Assembly (NCBI GenBank): GCA_964419605.1
Contig: CAYQQM010000016.1
Coordinates: 1-64,000 of the forward strand
Source: JABFXX01 sp964419605
Lineage (GTDB): Bacteria; Myxococcota_A; Polyangia; Haliangiales; Haliangiaceae
DNA length: 64,000 bases
Reading direction: 5' to 3'
Every line of letters begins with the position of its first letter. Position 1 is the stretch's first letter. This document shows positions 34,400-43,872 of the stretch, piece after piece. Both the position numbers and the translations under genes were made by a program. The notes beneath the pieces are model-generated. The model was given only the letters and a program-made list of their open reading frames with translations. It was not told the DNA's origin and made no database searches.

Positions 34400-36499
34400 G
34401 TGAAGCGCGCACTGTTCGTCTTGCTGTCAACATGCTGCCCGAGCGCCCCCCCGGTGACGCCAGCGTCGGCGGTCTCGGGGAAACAGCACTCAGGCAACGC
34501 TGGACCGGTGGTCTCGACCGAGGTAGCCAGACCGGTGACGACGAAGACGCTCGCGGCCATCGGGCTCGATCCTGATGCGCTCGATCAGACGGCTGACCCG
34601 TGCGACGATTTTTACCAATTCGCCTGCGGCAACTGGATCGCCAGCACGGAAATCCCAAACGACAAGCCGCTGGCGATGCGCAGCTTCGTGGCCACGACCG
34701 ACCGCAACCTCGAGTTCGAACGGACCGTGCTGGAGCAGGCCCGCACCAAGCCGGGCGACGATTCCATAATGAAGCAACTTGGAACGTACTACGGCTCGTG
34801 TATGGATGAAGCGACCCTCGACAAGGTCGGTCTTCGCGCGATTCAGCCACTGCTCGCCGTGGCGGAGTCGGTAAAGGATCTATCCACGCTATCTGCGGCA
34901 ATCGGCGCGCTGCACGCGTCGGGCCTGCAAGCGCTGTTCGAGCTGGAACCTACCCAGGATTCTGCCGATGCGCGCAATGTCATCGCCGGGATCGATCAGG
35001 GCGGCATCGGCTTGCCGGACCGGGACTACTACCTAAAAGCCGATGAGCCGACCAAGAAGATCCGCGCCGCGTATCGCGCATTCGTTGCAAAAATGCTCGT
35101 CGCCGCTGGACGCTCGGCTACAGCAGCGGCGAAGTCCGCGGATGCCATTATCGCACTGGAAACCGAGATCGCTAAAGTCTCCAAGGACAAGGTCGCGCTT
35201 CGCGATCCCAAAACCACGTACAACAAGATCGATCGCAGCGGAGTTGCCAGCGCAATGCGCCGCTTCGATTGGGACGCGTTTTGGCCCCGCATCGGCTTGG
35301 GCGACGTACGCGATGTCACCGTAACTTCGCCGGAATTTCTCGCCGGAGTCGACGCACTGTTGGCAAAGACGCCGATGAACCTGTGGCGCGACTACCTCGC
35401 CGCATACATCGTTAGCGCTACCTCGGCGTTCACATCGACTGCGATCGAAAAGCAACGGTTTGAATTCGTATCCGTTCTCACCGGAACAACGCAGCAGGAG
35501 CCGCGTTGGAGGCGCTGCACGCAACACACCATCCGTGCGCTTGGCGATCTGCTGGGGCAGGCCTTCGTTCGCGCCAAGTTTGGCGGCTCCAGCAAAGTCG
35601 GAGCGGAGCAGCAGGTTCACTCGATCGTGGCTGCGATGAAGCGCAACCTCGCAGCGCTGCCGTGGATGGATGCCGCGACCAAAGCTCAGGCATACACCAA
35701 GCTTCAAGCGATGACCTACCAAATCGGTTACCCTGCGAAGTGGCGCAGTTACGCGCTTCCGCTGGACGCGAAGACCTGGGGCGCAAACGCCCTCGCCGCT
35801 AACGCCGCCGAAAGAGCGCGTCAGCTCGCCAAAATCGGCAAACCGGTGGACCGAAACGATTGGGCGATCCCCGCAGTGACGGCCAATGCCTATTACGATC
35901 CGCAACTCAACGGCATGGTTTTTCCGGCAGGGATTCTGCAACCTCCCCTGTTTCAAATCGATGCATCGATCCCGGTCAACCTCGGAGGTATGGGGGTGGT
36001 CGTCGGGCACGAACTCACCCACGGGTTTGACGACCAGGGAGCGCAGTACGACGCGGCCGGCAACCTTCGGGACTGGTGGGATCCGGACACCCAAAAGCAG
36101 TTCGTTGAGCGCACGCGCTGTGTCATCGATCAATACGCATCCTATACCGTCGCTGACGGCACCGCGATCAATGGCGCGAACACCGTGGGTGAAAACATCG
36201 CCGACATCGGCGGCGTGAAACTGGCACTCGCCGGCTACCGCTCATTGCGCGCAGCCGCGCCCGATCGTGTGGTAGCCGACGGATTCACGGAAGATCAGCA
36301 ATTTTTCCTCGCCTTCGGCCAAGCCTGGTGCGCAAAAGCTCGCCCGGACTACGAGAAACTGCTTGTAACCGTCGACGTTCACTCACCTCCACGTTGGCGA
36401 GTAAATGGCGCACTCGCGGCCACCCCAGATTTCGCCAAAGCGTTTCAGTGCAAAGCCGGCGCCAAGATGGCCCCTAGCAAGCCGTGCGTTGTGTGGTGA
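34400..36499 (+). CDS. M13 family (neprilysin-like) zinc metallopeptidase
   Basis: 699 residues; M13 N domain followed by the peptidase with HELTHGFDDQG (zinc HExxH) and ENIADIGGVKLALAGYRS (third ligand Glu), and the conserved NAYYDPQLNGMVFPAGILQPPLF. The end CVVW matches the family CxxW finish. GTG start at 34400; an N-terminal MKRALFVLLSTCCPSAPP is a short signal with possible lipobox. Extracytoplasmic. It follows the large orphan gene by 85 bases. Confidence 0.93.
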   Translation: MKRALFVLLSTCCPSAPPVTPASAVSGKQHSGNAGPVVSTEVARPVTTKTLAAIGLDPDALDQTADPCDDFYQFACGNWIASTEIPNDKPLAMRSFVATTDRNLEFERTVLEQARTKPGDDSIMKQLGTYYGSCMDEATLDKVGLRAIQPLLAVAESVKDLSTLSAAIGALHASGLQALFELEPTQDSADARNVIAGIDQGGIGLPDRDYYLKADEPTKKIRAAYRAFVAKMLVAAGRSATAAAKSADAIIALETEIAKVSKDKVALRDPKTTYNKIDRSGVASAMRRFDWDAFWPRIGLGDVRDVTVTSPEFLAGVDALLAKTPMNLWRDYLAAYIVSATSAFTSTAIEKQRFEFVSVLTGTTQQEPRWRRCTQHTIRALGDLLGQAFVRAKFGGSSKVGAEQQVHSIVAAMKRNLAALPWMDAATKAQAYTKLQAMTYQIGYPAKWRSYALPLDAKTWGANALAANAAERARQLAKIGKPVDRNDWAIPAVTANAYYDPQLNGMVFPAGILQPPLFQIDASIPVNLGGMGVVVGHELTHGFDDQGAQYDAAGNLRDWWDPDTQKQFVERTRCVIDQYASYTVADGTAINGANTVGENIADIGGVKLALAGYRSLRAAAPDRVVADGFTEDQQFFLAFGQAWCAKARPDYEKLLVTVDVHSPPRWRVNGALAATPDFAKAFQCKAGAKMAPSKPCVVW

Positions 36500-36540
36500 T
36501 CGGTGACCGTGCGCTATGATCAGTCCGAGTGAACTGTGCT

Positions 36541-38850
36541 TTAGTCCAAGTCCCATTCGACATCGGCGAGCGACGAATCGTGCTGGATATTCACGGCCCG
36601 CGTTCGGTCATCGCTTGGGCCTGGCAACTTGTCGATGCTGGCCAGTCGAGTCGCTTCATCATCGTGGTCGTCGGCGTGTAGAAACGTGGGGGCAAGCTTG
36701 CCCGAGGCCCGGCCAGTGCTGCCCTTAGGCGTCCCCTCCGCGCTGCGCTTGTCCAGCTGACTTAGGTCGAGTCTGGCCATCTGAGTCGGCTGGTCGTCGA
36801 ATTCGACTGCACCGTTCCCCGGAGCATTGCGGACCGCTGCGAGCAATTCGGCATCGCTGACGGCCCGTGTCGTTTCCTCAAATGGCTTGGGCAGAGGTTT
36901 TTTTCCGTAGCGGAATGGCGGTGGAGGTTGGCTATCGCGCGGGGGCGCCCCCAAGGAAGTCGCCTTGGGGGGCCCGCCGCTCGGTCGCCGAGAGCGGCCC
37001 ACCCCGGGTAGCGCAACGATTGATGCCGGCTTGGGCAACGCATCCCGTCGCCGCGGCGGCGGCGCCGGCGCAGCACCGGCGGCATCGAAATCGAGATCAA
37101 ACGCGTGAGATCGATCGATGACCACCTGCGAGTCCTCGTCCGCTCTCCGGCCACCTTCATCCCGAAGCATGCGCAAAATTCGCGTACGCTCGCCGGCGGT
37201 CAACGAATCGCGACGACGACGCTTCGCGAACTCCGACAGCGGAACCGGCGCCTCAAACTTCTTGCCCTTGCCCGGCTTGGGAGGCAGGGGCGCCATTCCC
37301 AATGGTCCGTCCTGGCTGTCCGATCGATCCCGGATCGAAAAAATGCTGGTGGCGGAGCGCAGCCACTTCCTAGGACCGCGCGGTTCGGCCGCACCGGTTT
37401 GGCCAATCGCCTGTCGAGACGGCTCCACCCCCGCCGATCCGCCGAGGATCTGGGCCGCTGCACCGGCCGCATCGCGCGCACATTCAACCGCGCGCGGCAC
37501 CAACCGACGAACGATGTCGTCCGTCTTACCCATTTGGTGTTGGTGTGGCCGCTCGACGAAGTGAACCCCCAATCGCTCTAGCCACTGCACGGGCGGGTCG
37601 GCTCCGATCAACACGAATGCTGCGTCGTTTGGATAGCGTTGCTGCGTGCCGTCGCCGAGCGCCAGCGTCACTGAATCTGGGTCGAACTGGACCACCTGCG
37701 ACCCCAACTCGACCGCAATACGCCCCTCCGCTGCGTAGCGCTCGATGCCAAGTCGATTCTTTTGAGCGGCTCGCTGCAGCCCGTTGCCGCGATAGGACAT
37801 CGTTACGGCAGCACCCGCGTCGGCCAGCGCCATCACCGCTTCGCACGCCGAGTCACCTCCACCAACCACCAATACGTCTTTGCCTCGCCATTCCTCCGGA
37901 TCATCGAGGAGGCTGAATACCTTCGGCAAGTTCTCACCTGGGACTCGCAAGGTGCGTGGCTTCCCTCGCGTTCCAATCGACAACACAACGCGCTGTGCGC
38001 GATACGCATTCACCGTGGTCCGAATCTCGAAAGCGCCACCAGGGGCCGCTTGAACCGTTTCGACAGACTCGCCCCTGCGTATCGCGAGGCCGACTCGCTC
38101 AATCAGTTGCTCCCAAACCGGGATTAACTCCTCCTTCGACGAATCAAAGACCGGCAGGAACGACAAATTTTGCGTGTCGTACGGCTCGGTCATTACAAGC
38201 TTGCCTTTGGGGTAGTGAACAATCGTTGAAGCAACGATCTGTTCCTTCTCGAATACCACGTAAGACAAACCCTTCTGAATGCATGTCATGGCGGCCGAGA
38301 GCCCGCCCGGCCCCGACCCAACGATCGCGACATCGACCATGCCCTCCCCTCCCTGCCCTGCGGACGGTCGTAACCCCATGCGGACCATGTGTTCGACGAC
38401 CGCGCGTCCGAGGTTAGCGGCGTTCTTCACCAGCGGCTTCCCCGCCACCTCGCCGATCAGATACTGCCCAGCCACAGCGGTTTGAAAGAACTCGTCAACC
38501 TCGGGAATCTTCAACGGCGGAGGCTGCTCTCCTTCTGGAAACATCACGAGTGCCTCGGTCGGGCACGCGAACATGCATGCCTCGCACTGAATGCAGTCTT
38601 CGAACCGCACCACGCGGCTCTTGTTTGCGATGAGATCCAGCACGTTGGTGGGACAAACGGCTACACACGCGTCGCAACCAGTACAGCGGTCATCGTTGAT
38701 GTCGTGAATGAGAATCCGCGGTCCCGCCGCCACCGCCGGAGCCTGGCGATGCCGCTTACGAGCAGATAATGCGGTGAACGTCGCCATGAGCAGCACAGCG
38801 AAGCCCCCGAGCGCCAACGGCACGACCCAGGTCACGGAAACACTGTACAT
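36541..38850 (-). CDS. Membrane-anchored 4Fe-4S / FAD oxidoreductase with long disordered tail
   Basis: 769 residues. Membrane helix (residues 8-28), two 4Fe-4S motifs CTGCDACVAVCP and CIQCEACMFACP, then an FAD/NAD(P) domain of the YpdA/thioredoxin-reductase type (IVGSGPGGLSAAM, LVVGGGDSACEAVM, AFVLIGADPP). From about residue 480 a long, low-complexity Pro/Arg/Asp-rich tail contains four repeats of an acidic-Thr motif (EETTRAVSD, DDQPTQMARLD, DDEATRLASID, DDRTRAVNI). A CCCCCCAAGG-type palindrome (36943-36976) encodes GGPPKATSLGAPP in this tail. Alone on the minus strand; role unknown, probably electron transfer. Confidence 0.85.
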   Translation of the reverse strand: MYSVSVTWVVPLALGGFAVLLMATFTALSARKRHRQAPAVAAGPRILIHDINDDRCTGCDACVAVCPTNVLDLIANKSRVVRFEDCIQCEACMFACPTEALVMFPEGEQPPPLKIPEVDEFFQTAVAGQYLIGEVAGKPLVKNAANLGRAVVEHMVRMGLRPSAGQGGEGMVDVAIVGSGPGGLSAAMTCIQKGLSYVVFEKEQIVASTIVHYPKGKLVMTEPYDTQNLSFLPVFDSSKEELIPVWEQLIERVGLAIRRGESVETVQAAPGGAFEIRTTVNAYRAQRVVLSIGTRGKPRTLRVPGENLPKVFSLLDDPEEWRGKDVLVVGGGDSACEAVMALADAGAAVTMSYRGNGLQRAAQKNRLGIERYAAEGRIAVELGSQVVQFDPDSVTLALGDGTQQRYPNDAAFVLIGADPPVQWLERLGVHFVERPHQHQMGKTDDIVRRLVPRAVECARDAAGAAAQILGGSAGVEPSRQAIGQTGAAEPRGPRKWLRSATSIFSIRDRSDSQDGPLGMAPLPPKPGKGKKFEAPVPLSEFAKRRRRDSLTAGERTRILRMLRDEGGRRADEDSQVVIDRSHAFDLDFDAAGAAPAPPPRRRDALPKPASIVALPGVGRSRRPSGGPPKATSLGAPPRDSQPPPPFRYGKKPLPKPFEETTRAVSDAELLAAVRNAPGNGAVEFDDQPTQMARLDLSQLDKRSAEGTPKGSTGRASGKLAPTFLHADDHDDEATRLASIDKLPGPSDDRTRAVNIQHDSSLADVEWDLD
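36943..36976 (-). repeat. In-frame palindrome in FAD-protein gene
   Basis: Coding strand GCCCCCCAAGGCGACTTCC then TTGGGGGCGCC. A hairpin of about 10 bp with a 6-nt loop. Pairs closely with the stretch at 51274-51306 in the lipid kinase gene; both are translated PPK(A/G)TS(L/F)GAP. Confidence 0.65.
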
Positions 38851-38994
38851 CAGTTTCGAGCGGTAGGACGATTCCGCACCGCCTCGCGCGAGCCGGCTTT
38901 ACTACTATTGTAACCGCGGCCTTATCTCGCGGTCTCGCGATGTCGCACCGGGGCGTGGACGGTAAAATAATCAATAGACACAGGGTCTTACGAC

Positions 38995-39786
38995 CTAGCT
39001 TTCGACGTGCAGTCGCAAGAATGCCTCGACCTCCGCCATCAATTCTGGAATATCGCGGCCAGTTGAATCGACAATCCCGGCTGCGCCGGGATGCGCAGCA
39101 CTCCCGCTAAGGGAGTGCGGAGTTGGATCGATAGGTCGGCCGATTGTGACCTCTACCCGCATTCCGCGGCGCATGCGAAGCGACCCGCGAGGCAAAATAT
39201 CGACCGTACCTCGGATCGCAACCGGAACGATCGGAGTGCCGGTGTTTCGGGACAGATGAAAGCCGCCTTTCTTGAGCGCACCCAGGCGACCGTCACGCGA
39301 ACGCGTGCCTTCAGGCGCGAGATAGATGCTCACTCCATCGCGAAGCAGCTGTGCAGCGCGGTCGATCGACTCCATGCCGCGCAAATGATTCGAACGATCC
39401 ACCTCAACGAACTCAGCAGCGCGCAGCGCGCCGCCCCAGACCGGTATCTGAAACAGCTCCTTTTTCGCGAGCATTCGAATCGTCGGGGATGGCAACGTGG
39501 CGAACAACACTGGAATGTCAAGCTGACTTTGGTGGTTGGACATGTAGATGTACGACCGACCCGGGGGAACGAACTCGGCCCCTGTAGTGACAAGGTCGAT
39601 GGCCAGCAACGACACGACTCGGGTCCCGAACCACTTGGCCCGATCGTCGATTTTTTTTCGCAATTCCGGTGGAACGGCGCGAACCTCGTCGCTTCGCCGA
39701 ACCGACCACAAGTCGACCATTGATGGAGCACTGATCCGTGCTAGGGCTCCCAAAACCCGCAGGGTCGCGAAAAAACTCACACGCAC
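38995..39786 (-). CDS. plsC: 1-acyl-sn-glycerol-3-phosphate acyltransferase
   Basis: 263 residues. PlsC motifs NHQSQLD (NHx4D), the Lys-Phe region KKELFQIPVWGG, PEGTRSRDGRL (EGTRS) and VPVAIRG. Makes phosphatidic acid from lysophosphatidic acid at the inner membrane. An in-frame palindromic insert (39091-39132) encodes IDPTPHSLSGSAAHPG after the catalytic part, close to the C terminus. 144 bases downstream of the FAD protein start, same strand. Confidence 0.93.
   Translation of the reverse strand: MRVSFFATLRVLGALARISAPSMVDLWSVRRSDEVRAVPPELRKKIDDRAKWFGTRVVSLLAIDLVTTGAEFVPPGRSYIYMSNHQSQLDIPVLFATLPSPTIRMLAKKELFQIPVWGGALRAAEFVEVDRSNHLRGMESIDRAAQLLRDGVSIYLAPEGTRSRDGRLGALKKGGFHLSRNTGTPIVPVAIRGTVDILPRGSLRMRRGMRVEVTIGRPIDPTPHSLSGSAAHPGAAGIVDSTGRDIPELMAEVEAFLRLHVES
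39091..39132 (-). repeat. In-frame palindromic element in plsC
   Basis: Coding strand ATCGATCCAACTCCGCACTC, then CC, loop TTAGC and GGGAGTGCTGCGC: an 8-bp perfect stem GCACTCCC/GGGAGTGC. Same nucleotide family as the repeats in recC and the histidine kinase, but read in a frame shifted by one. Confidence 0.75.
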
Positions 39787-39837
39787 ATCCTACCCCGAGG
39801 TACGTGCCGAAAAGCGCAACTGGAAACGTGCAACGCC

Positions 39838-40728
39838 ATGGTAAAATGGACCGTGCGATTCCGCATGCTGGCCTTGGCGGTTTCTGTGATGCTGTGCTCG
39901 AGCACTGCACGCGCGGACGTCATCGACAAAAATGCGGATCGGCTCGCTTACGGAGCGAACTACCGCGTACGCCTCGCTGCTGCACTCGCTCTATCAAAGG
40001 CGAACGACGCGCGGGCCGTAGTAGCACTCGCTGCCGCGCTCGACCGAGATGAAGCACCGATGATCCGACGCGTCGCTGCACTAGCACTTTCAAAAGCCGT
40101 AGACCGACGAACGCCAGAACACGCACGCGATGTTGCACTGACCGCACTTGACCACGCTGCTGCAACCGACGGAGATGCAAAAGTTCAAAGCACGGCAAAG
40201 AACACGCTGACTGCACTTTCTGGACTGCGCCGGACCGCCGCGACAAAACCGGCGCCGCGCCGACCCGAAGTATTCATCACTATCGATGCAACCACGGACC
40301 TTTCCAATCGCGCACCCAGCGATGCACCAGCGCGCATCACCAAGGTCGTCAAGCATGGGATTGAGCGAACGGGCTACCTTACGAGTTGGCCAGGCGGACT
40401 GCCGACCTCAGCGGACCTCCTCACGGCCAGATCGCTCGCATTCATTGTCGCCTCGACGGTGAAGCACATCAAGACCTCGCAAGTGGGCAGTCGAACCAAG
40501 ATCGCGTGCACCGTTGCAATTCGAGTTGCGCCGTGGCAAGGCAAAGATGGCGGCGAACGATGGGAAGCGAGCAAAGCGGCCTCAGCGTCCGGATCCGCAA
40601 CGGCAATGACCGGGAACACCGATCACGAGATCGAAGGCGGAGTCACGGCGTGCCTGGAAACCGTGTCCGAAGATGTCACCTCCCGGCAGGTCCTACCATT
40701 TATCAAACGAGTCGCCACGACCCTATAG
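39838..40728 (+). CDS. Exported HEAT-repeat protein
   Basis: 296 residues; signal peptide MVKWTVRFRMLALAVSVMLCSSTARA. HEAT-type repeats at residues about 40-120 (RVRLAAALALSKANDARAVVALAAALDRDEAPMIRRVAALALSKAVD). The C-terminal half has a beta-rich unknown domain. Starts 51 bases upstream-divergent from plsC, with which it shares a promoter region. Confidence 0.8.
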   Translation: MVKWTVRFRMLALAVSVMLCSSTARADVIDKNADRLAYGANYRVRLAAALALSKANDARAVVALAAALDRDEAPMIRRVAALALSKAVDRRTPEHARDVALTALDHAAATDGDAKVQSTAKNTLTALSGLRRTAATKPAPRRPEVFITIDATTDLSNRAPSDAPARITKVVKHGIERTGYLTSWPGGLPTSADLLTARSLAFIVASTVKHIKTSQVGSRTKIACTVAIRVAPWQGKDGGERWEASKAASASGSATAMTGNTDHEIEGGVTACLETVSEDVTSRQVLPFIKRVATTL

Positions 40729-40754
40729 CAACCACTGGTTGGGGGTAGCGCGTC

Positions 40755-42446
40755 GTGGAACCCGTCGTAATCGCGAACCAACTGCTTGAAATATCAATGT
40801 ATTTCGAAATTTCTGGCGACCGATATCGCGCGGCAGCATACCGGCGCGCAGCGGAATCGGTAGGGGCTGCCTCGGGCCTCGCCCGTCTCATCGACGCCGG
40901 CCAGCTCGAGCAGCTGCCCCACGTGGGTGTATCCACTGCCCGCGTCATCGCCGACCTTGCGCGGCGCGGAAACTCGGCGGTGCTCGACCAACTTCGCCAG
41001 AAGTGGCCCTCGGTCGTAGTTGAATTGGCCCGGTTGCCTTATGTGGGCGTGGCAAAGGCGCGCGCTCTTTATGAAGCACTCGCGCCGAACAACCTCGATT
41101 CGGTTGCCGCAGCATGTCGAGCGGGCGCGGTCCGCGGCCTCAAGGGATTTGGGGAACTGAGCGAATCCAAGCTACTCGCTGCGATTGAAGACCATCAGAA
41201 CCGCGAACCGCGGATGCTGCACGTCGATGCCGAGGCGCAAGCAAACGCCATCGCAACCTATCTTCGGCACGACCCTACGGTAGTTCACGTCGAGATCGCG
41301 GGGCCTGTTCGTCGATGGCTTGAAGTAGTCGATCATTTTTCTTTCGCGGTCGGGTGCCATGCACCAACCGCTGTGATCGAACGATTCCATGCGTACGCGC
41401 GTTCGCTCAGCGTCGATCAAGGCGGCGACCTCGTCCATGCCACACTCGCCGATGGTATGCGTTGCGAGCTATATCTGGCGCCGCCACACCGATTTGGCTG
41501 GGCGCTGGTTCGTGCCACTGGTTCGCCGGAGCACGTAGAACAACTGCGGACCCGACGATCCGACATCGATACCATCGAGGCGGCCACCGAAGCGGACCTC
41601 TATCGCGCGCTCGACCTGCCGTATCCACCGCCTGAAGTCCGCGACGGTACCGACGAATTCGCCAAACCCTATTCCAACCTGATCACGCTCGCGGACGTGA
41701 CGACAGCGTTTCACTGTCACACCACGTACAGCGATGGTGAAGACTCGGTCCTCGCGATGGCGCATGCCGCACACCAAATGGGCATGCGCGCGATCACGGT
41801 GACCGATCACTCGGCGGCCGCGACGTACGCTGGCGGCCTGAATGCGGACCGACTGCGCGAACAAGCCCGCGAAATCGCGGCCCTCGATGCGCCGATCCAA
41901 ATTCTGCACGGTACAGAAGCAGATATCCTCGCCGATGGATCGATCGACGTTCCTCCCGATCTCGTTCGATCGCTCGACCTCGTCATCGCAAGCATACATC
42001 AGCGCCACAAGCTGGACGAAGACGCGATGACTCAGCGCCTCATCACGGCGATGCGTCAGCCCTATTTCAAGATCTGGGGACATGCACTCGGCCGCTTGGT
42101 GTTGCGTCGCGAACCGATTCGGGTACGGATCGACGATATTCTCGACGCAATTGCCCAGTCTCCAGCTGCCATAGAGCTCAACGGCGACCCCTACCGACTC
42201 GACCTGGATCCGGAAAACGCGGCGCGCGCTGCATCGCTGGGAATTCCATTTGTCGTTTCTTGCGACGCTCATTCCACCTCTGGCCTAAACGCAATGCGTT
42301 GGGCAGTCGCCCTCGCTCGCCGCGCTCGCATTCCGAAGAGCCAGATCCTAAATGCCCTTGAACCCGAGGAGCTCGCCGAACGAATCGCACCGGTCAACGC
42401 AGTTGCGGATGAGCGAGCGCGTCGACGAGGGCGCGTCGATCGCTAG
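40755..42446 (+). CDS. polX: Family X DNA polymerase with PHP exonuclease domain
   Basis: 563 residues. N-terminal helix-hairpin-helix region (EISGDRYRAAAYRRAAESV, LPYVGVAKARALYEAL), polX palm region (weaker, about 150-290, with the catalytic Asp residues not obvious: GPVRRWLEVVDHFSFAV in place of the usual GS(Y/F)RRG..T.GDID), and a C-terminal PHP domain (HCHTTYSDGEDSV, TVTDHS, HGTEADIL, DLVIASIH, GHALGRL, NGDPYRLDL, SCDAHS). The palm looks degenerate, so polymerase activity may be lost while the 3'-5' exonuclease is kept. It ends inside the gshA 3' end (53-base convergent overlap). Confidence 0.88.
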   Translation: MEPVVIANQLLEISMYFEISGDRYRAAAYRRAAESVGAASGLARLIDAGQLEQLPHVGVSTARVIADLARRGNSAVLDQLRQKWPSVVVELARLPYVGVAKARALYEALAPNNLDSVAAACRAGAVRGLKGFGELSESKLLAAIEDHQNREPRMLHVDAEAQANAIATYLRHDPTVVHVEIAGPVRRWLEVVDHFSFAVGCHAPTAVIERFHAYARSLSVDQGGDLVHATLADGMRCELYLAPPHRFGWALVRATGSPEHVEQLRTRRSDIDTIEAATEADLYRALDLPYPPPEVRDGTDEFAKPYSNLITLADVTTAFHCHTTYSDGEDSVLAMAHAAHQMGMRAITVTDHSAAATYAGGLNADRLREQAREIAALDAPIQILHGTEADILADGSIDVPPDLVRSLDLVIASIHQRHKLDEDAMTQRLITAMRQPYFKIWGHALGRLVLRREPIRVRIDDILDAIAQSPAAIELNGDPYRLDLDPENAARAASLGIPFVVSCDAHSTSGLNAMRWAVALARRARIPKSQILNALEPEELAERIAPVNAVADERARRRGRVDR

Positions 42447-43752
42447 CGTGGCGTCGCCACAGTTCGACAATTCGATCGGCCTGGGTGCGTCCGGTGGCAG
42501 CGATCTCTTCGACCGGGCCGAGCAATGCAATCGAGGCCGGCGCGACTCGGCCCAGCCCGTCGCGCGCAATCGCGACGAGCTCCTTCGCGAGCGCGCCGAT
42601 GGTGTACGCGCCAACTCGAGCGGCCAATCCGGAACGGGGAACTTCATCGGCTAACCGATCCCGGTCCGGGAACGAGAGCGTGTCCGTCAAAGCAGTAGCC
42701 GCCGACCGTGCGGTTGCATCGTACAGGATACCGCGCATCATCGGTGGTAGTGCTGCGATCATATCGAGAGAGCCGCTGTCGCAACCTCGCACTTCGATGA
42801 ACTGTTTGAGTCGACCTTCGGGGAACAGCGTGGATAGGTGCAGCGCCCAGTCGGCCTGGGTCGCGCGTTCACCGTTCCAGCCCGAAGTAAAAAACCGCCG
42901 GAAAGTCAGATCGTGCGGCACCGCCCGATACCCCCCCCGATGCACGAAGTACATCGGCACGTCGAGCGCCCATTCCGCGTACGCATTCCACAGGTCCTCA
43001 CGTTCAAATATGAACGGCAACAGGCCACAGCGCGCGCGGTCGGTGTCGCGCCAAATCCACGCTCGATAGCTCTGAAACCCTGTGACTTCACCATCGACAA
43101 TCGGCGATGCGGCCCACAGTGCCGTGAGGATCGATGTGATGGAGTAGAGGCATCGCAGCTTGGCTGCGGCATCCGATTCATCGGAAAAATCGAGATTGAC
43201 CTGAACCGTCGCGGTACGCAGCATCATATCGAGACCACGCGTGCCTACGTGCGGCATGTAGTCCCGCATGACTGAGTATCGCTGCTTGGGCATCCAAGGC
43301 ACGTCACCGCGGGTCCCGAACGGCCGTGCGCCGATCGCCAACCACGCGAGGCCGACCGGGCGAGAGGCTTCGGCCAGCTCCGCGACGTGGGCGCGAAGGT
43401 CTGCCACGAACTCGCTATCGTCCGATACTGGACGCGCCGCCAACTCGAGTTGGCCCCCTGGCTCCAGCGTAATCTGCGCATCGCCGCGCGACAGCACAAC
43501 CGTATTGCCATTTTCGATCACCGGTTCGCCACCGTTGCTCGCAAATGCTGCCAGCACCCTGCCGATACCGTGGGGTCCGTCGAACGCAGGCGCCTGCCCG
43601 GTATCGCGAATCACACCTATCAACTCGTGTTCCGTACCGAGACGCCACGCCGAGACCGGTTTGCCGCCGTGCGCAAAGTACGATGTGAGGTCCCTGTGCG
43701 ACCTCAGCGGAACCGCATCCTGCTCGTCGAAAAGATGCATTGAACGTTGCAT
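42394..43752 (-). CDS. gshA: Glutamate-cysteine ligase, proteobacterial type
   Basis: First step of glutathione synthesis. 452 residues; motifs RLGTEHELIGV, ITLEPGGQLELAARP, MPKQRYSVMRDYMPHVGTRGLDMMLRTATVQVNLDFSDE and EVRGCDSGSLDMIAALP are the GCS2-type family hallmarks. ATG at 43752 (a second Met at residue 5). Convergent overlap with polX at the 3' end. Confidence 0.93.
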   Translation of the reverse strand: MQRSMHLFDEQDAVPLRSHRDLTSYFAHGGKPVSAWRLGTEHELIGVIRDTGQAPAFDGPHGIGRVLAAFASNGGEPVIENGNTVVLSRGDAQITLEPGGQLELAARPVSDDSEFVADLRAHVAELAEASRPVGLAWLAIGARPFGTRGDVPWMPKQRYSVMRDYMPHVGTRGLDMMLRTATVQVNLDFSDESDAAAKLRCLYSITSILTALWAASPIVDGEVTGFQSYRAWIWRDTDRARCGLLPFIFEREDLWNAYAEWALDVPMYFVHRGGYRAVPHDLTFRRFFTSGWNGERATQADWALHLSTLFPEGRLKQFIEVRGCDSGSLDMIAALPPMMRGILYDATARSAATALTDTLSFPDRDRLADEVPRSGLAARVGAYTIGALAKELVAIARDGLGRVAPASIALLGPVEEIAATGRTQADRIVELWRRHASDRRALVDALAHPQLR

Positions 43753-43872
43753 ACTCTTACCGCGCCGCCCCGGGTTTGCCTGTTGTGCCAGATGGTTTTT
43801 TTCTTCGCGGATGGCTGCGCCACGCGGCGCTCGAGATCCCCTCAGCAGAACCGCATGTGGTAGCGTGGCCCT

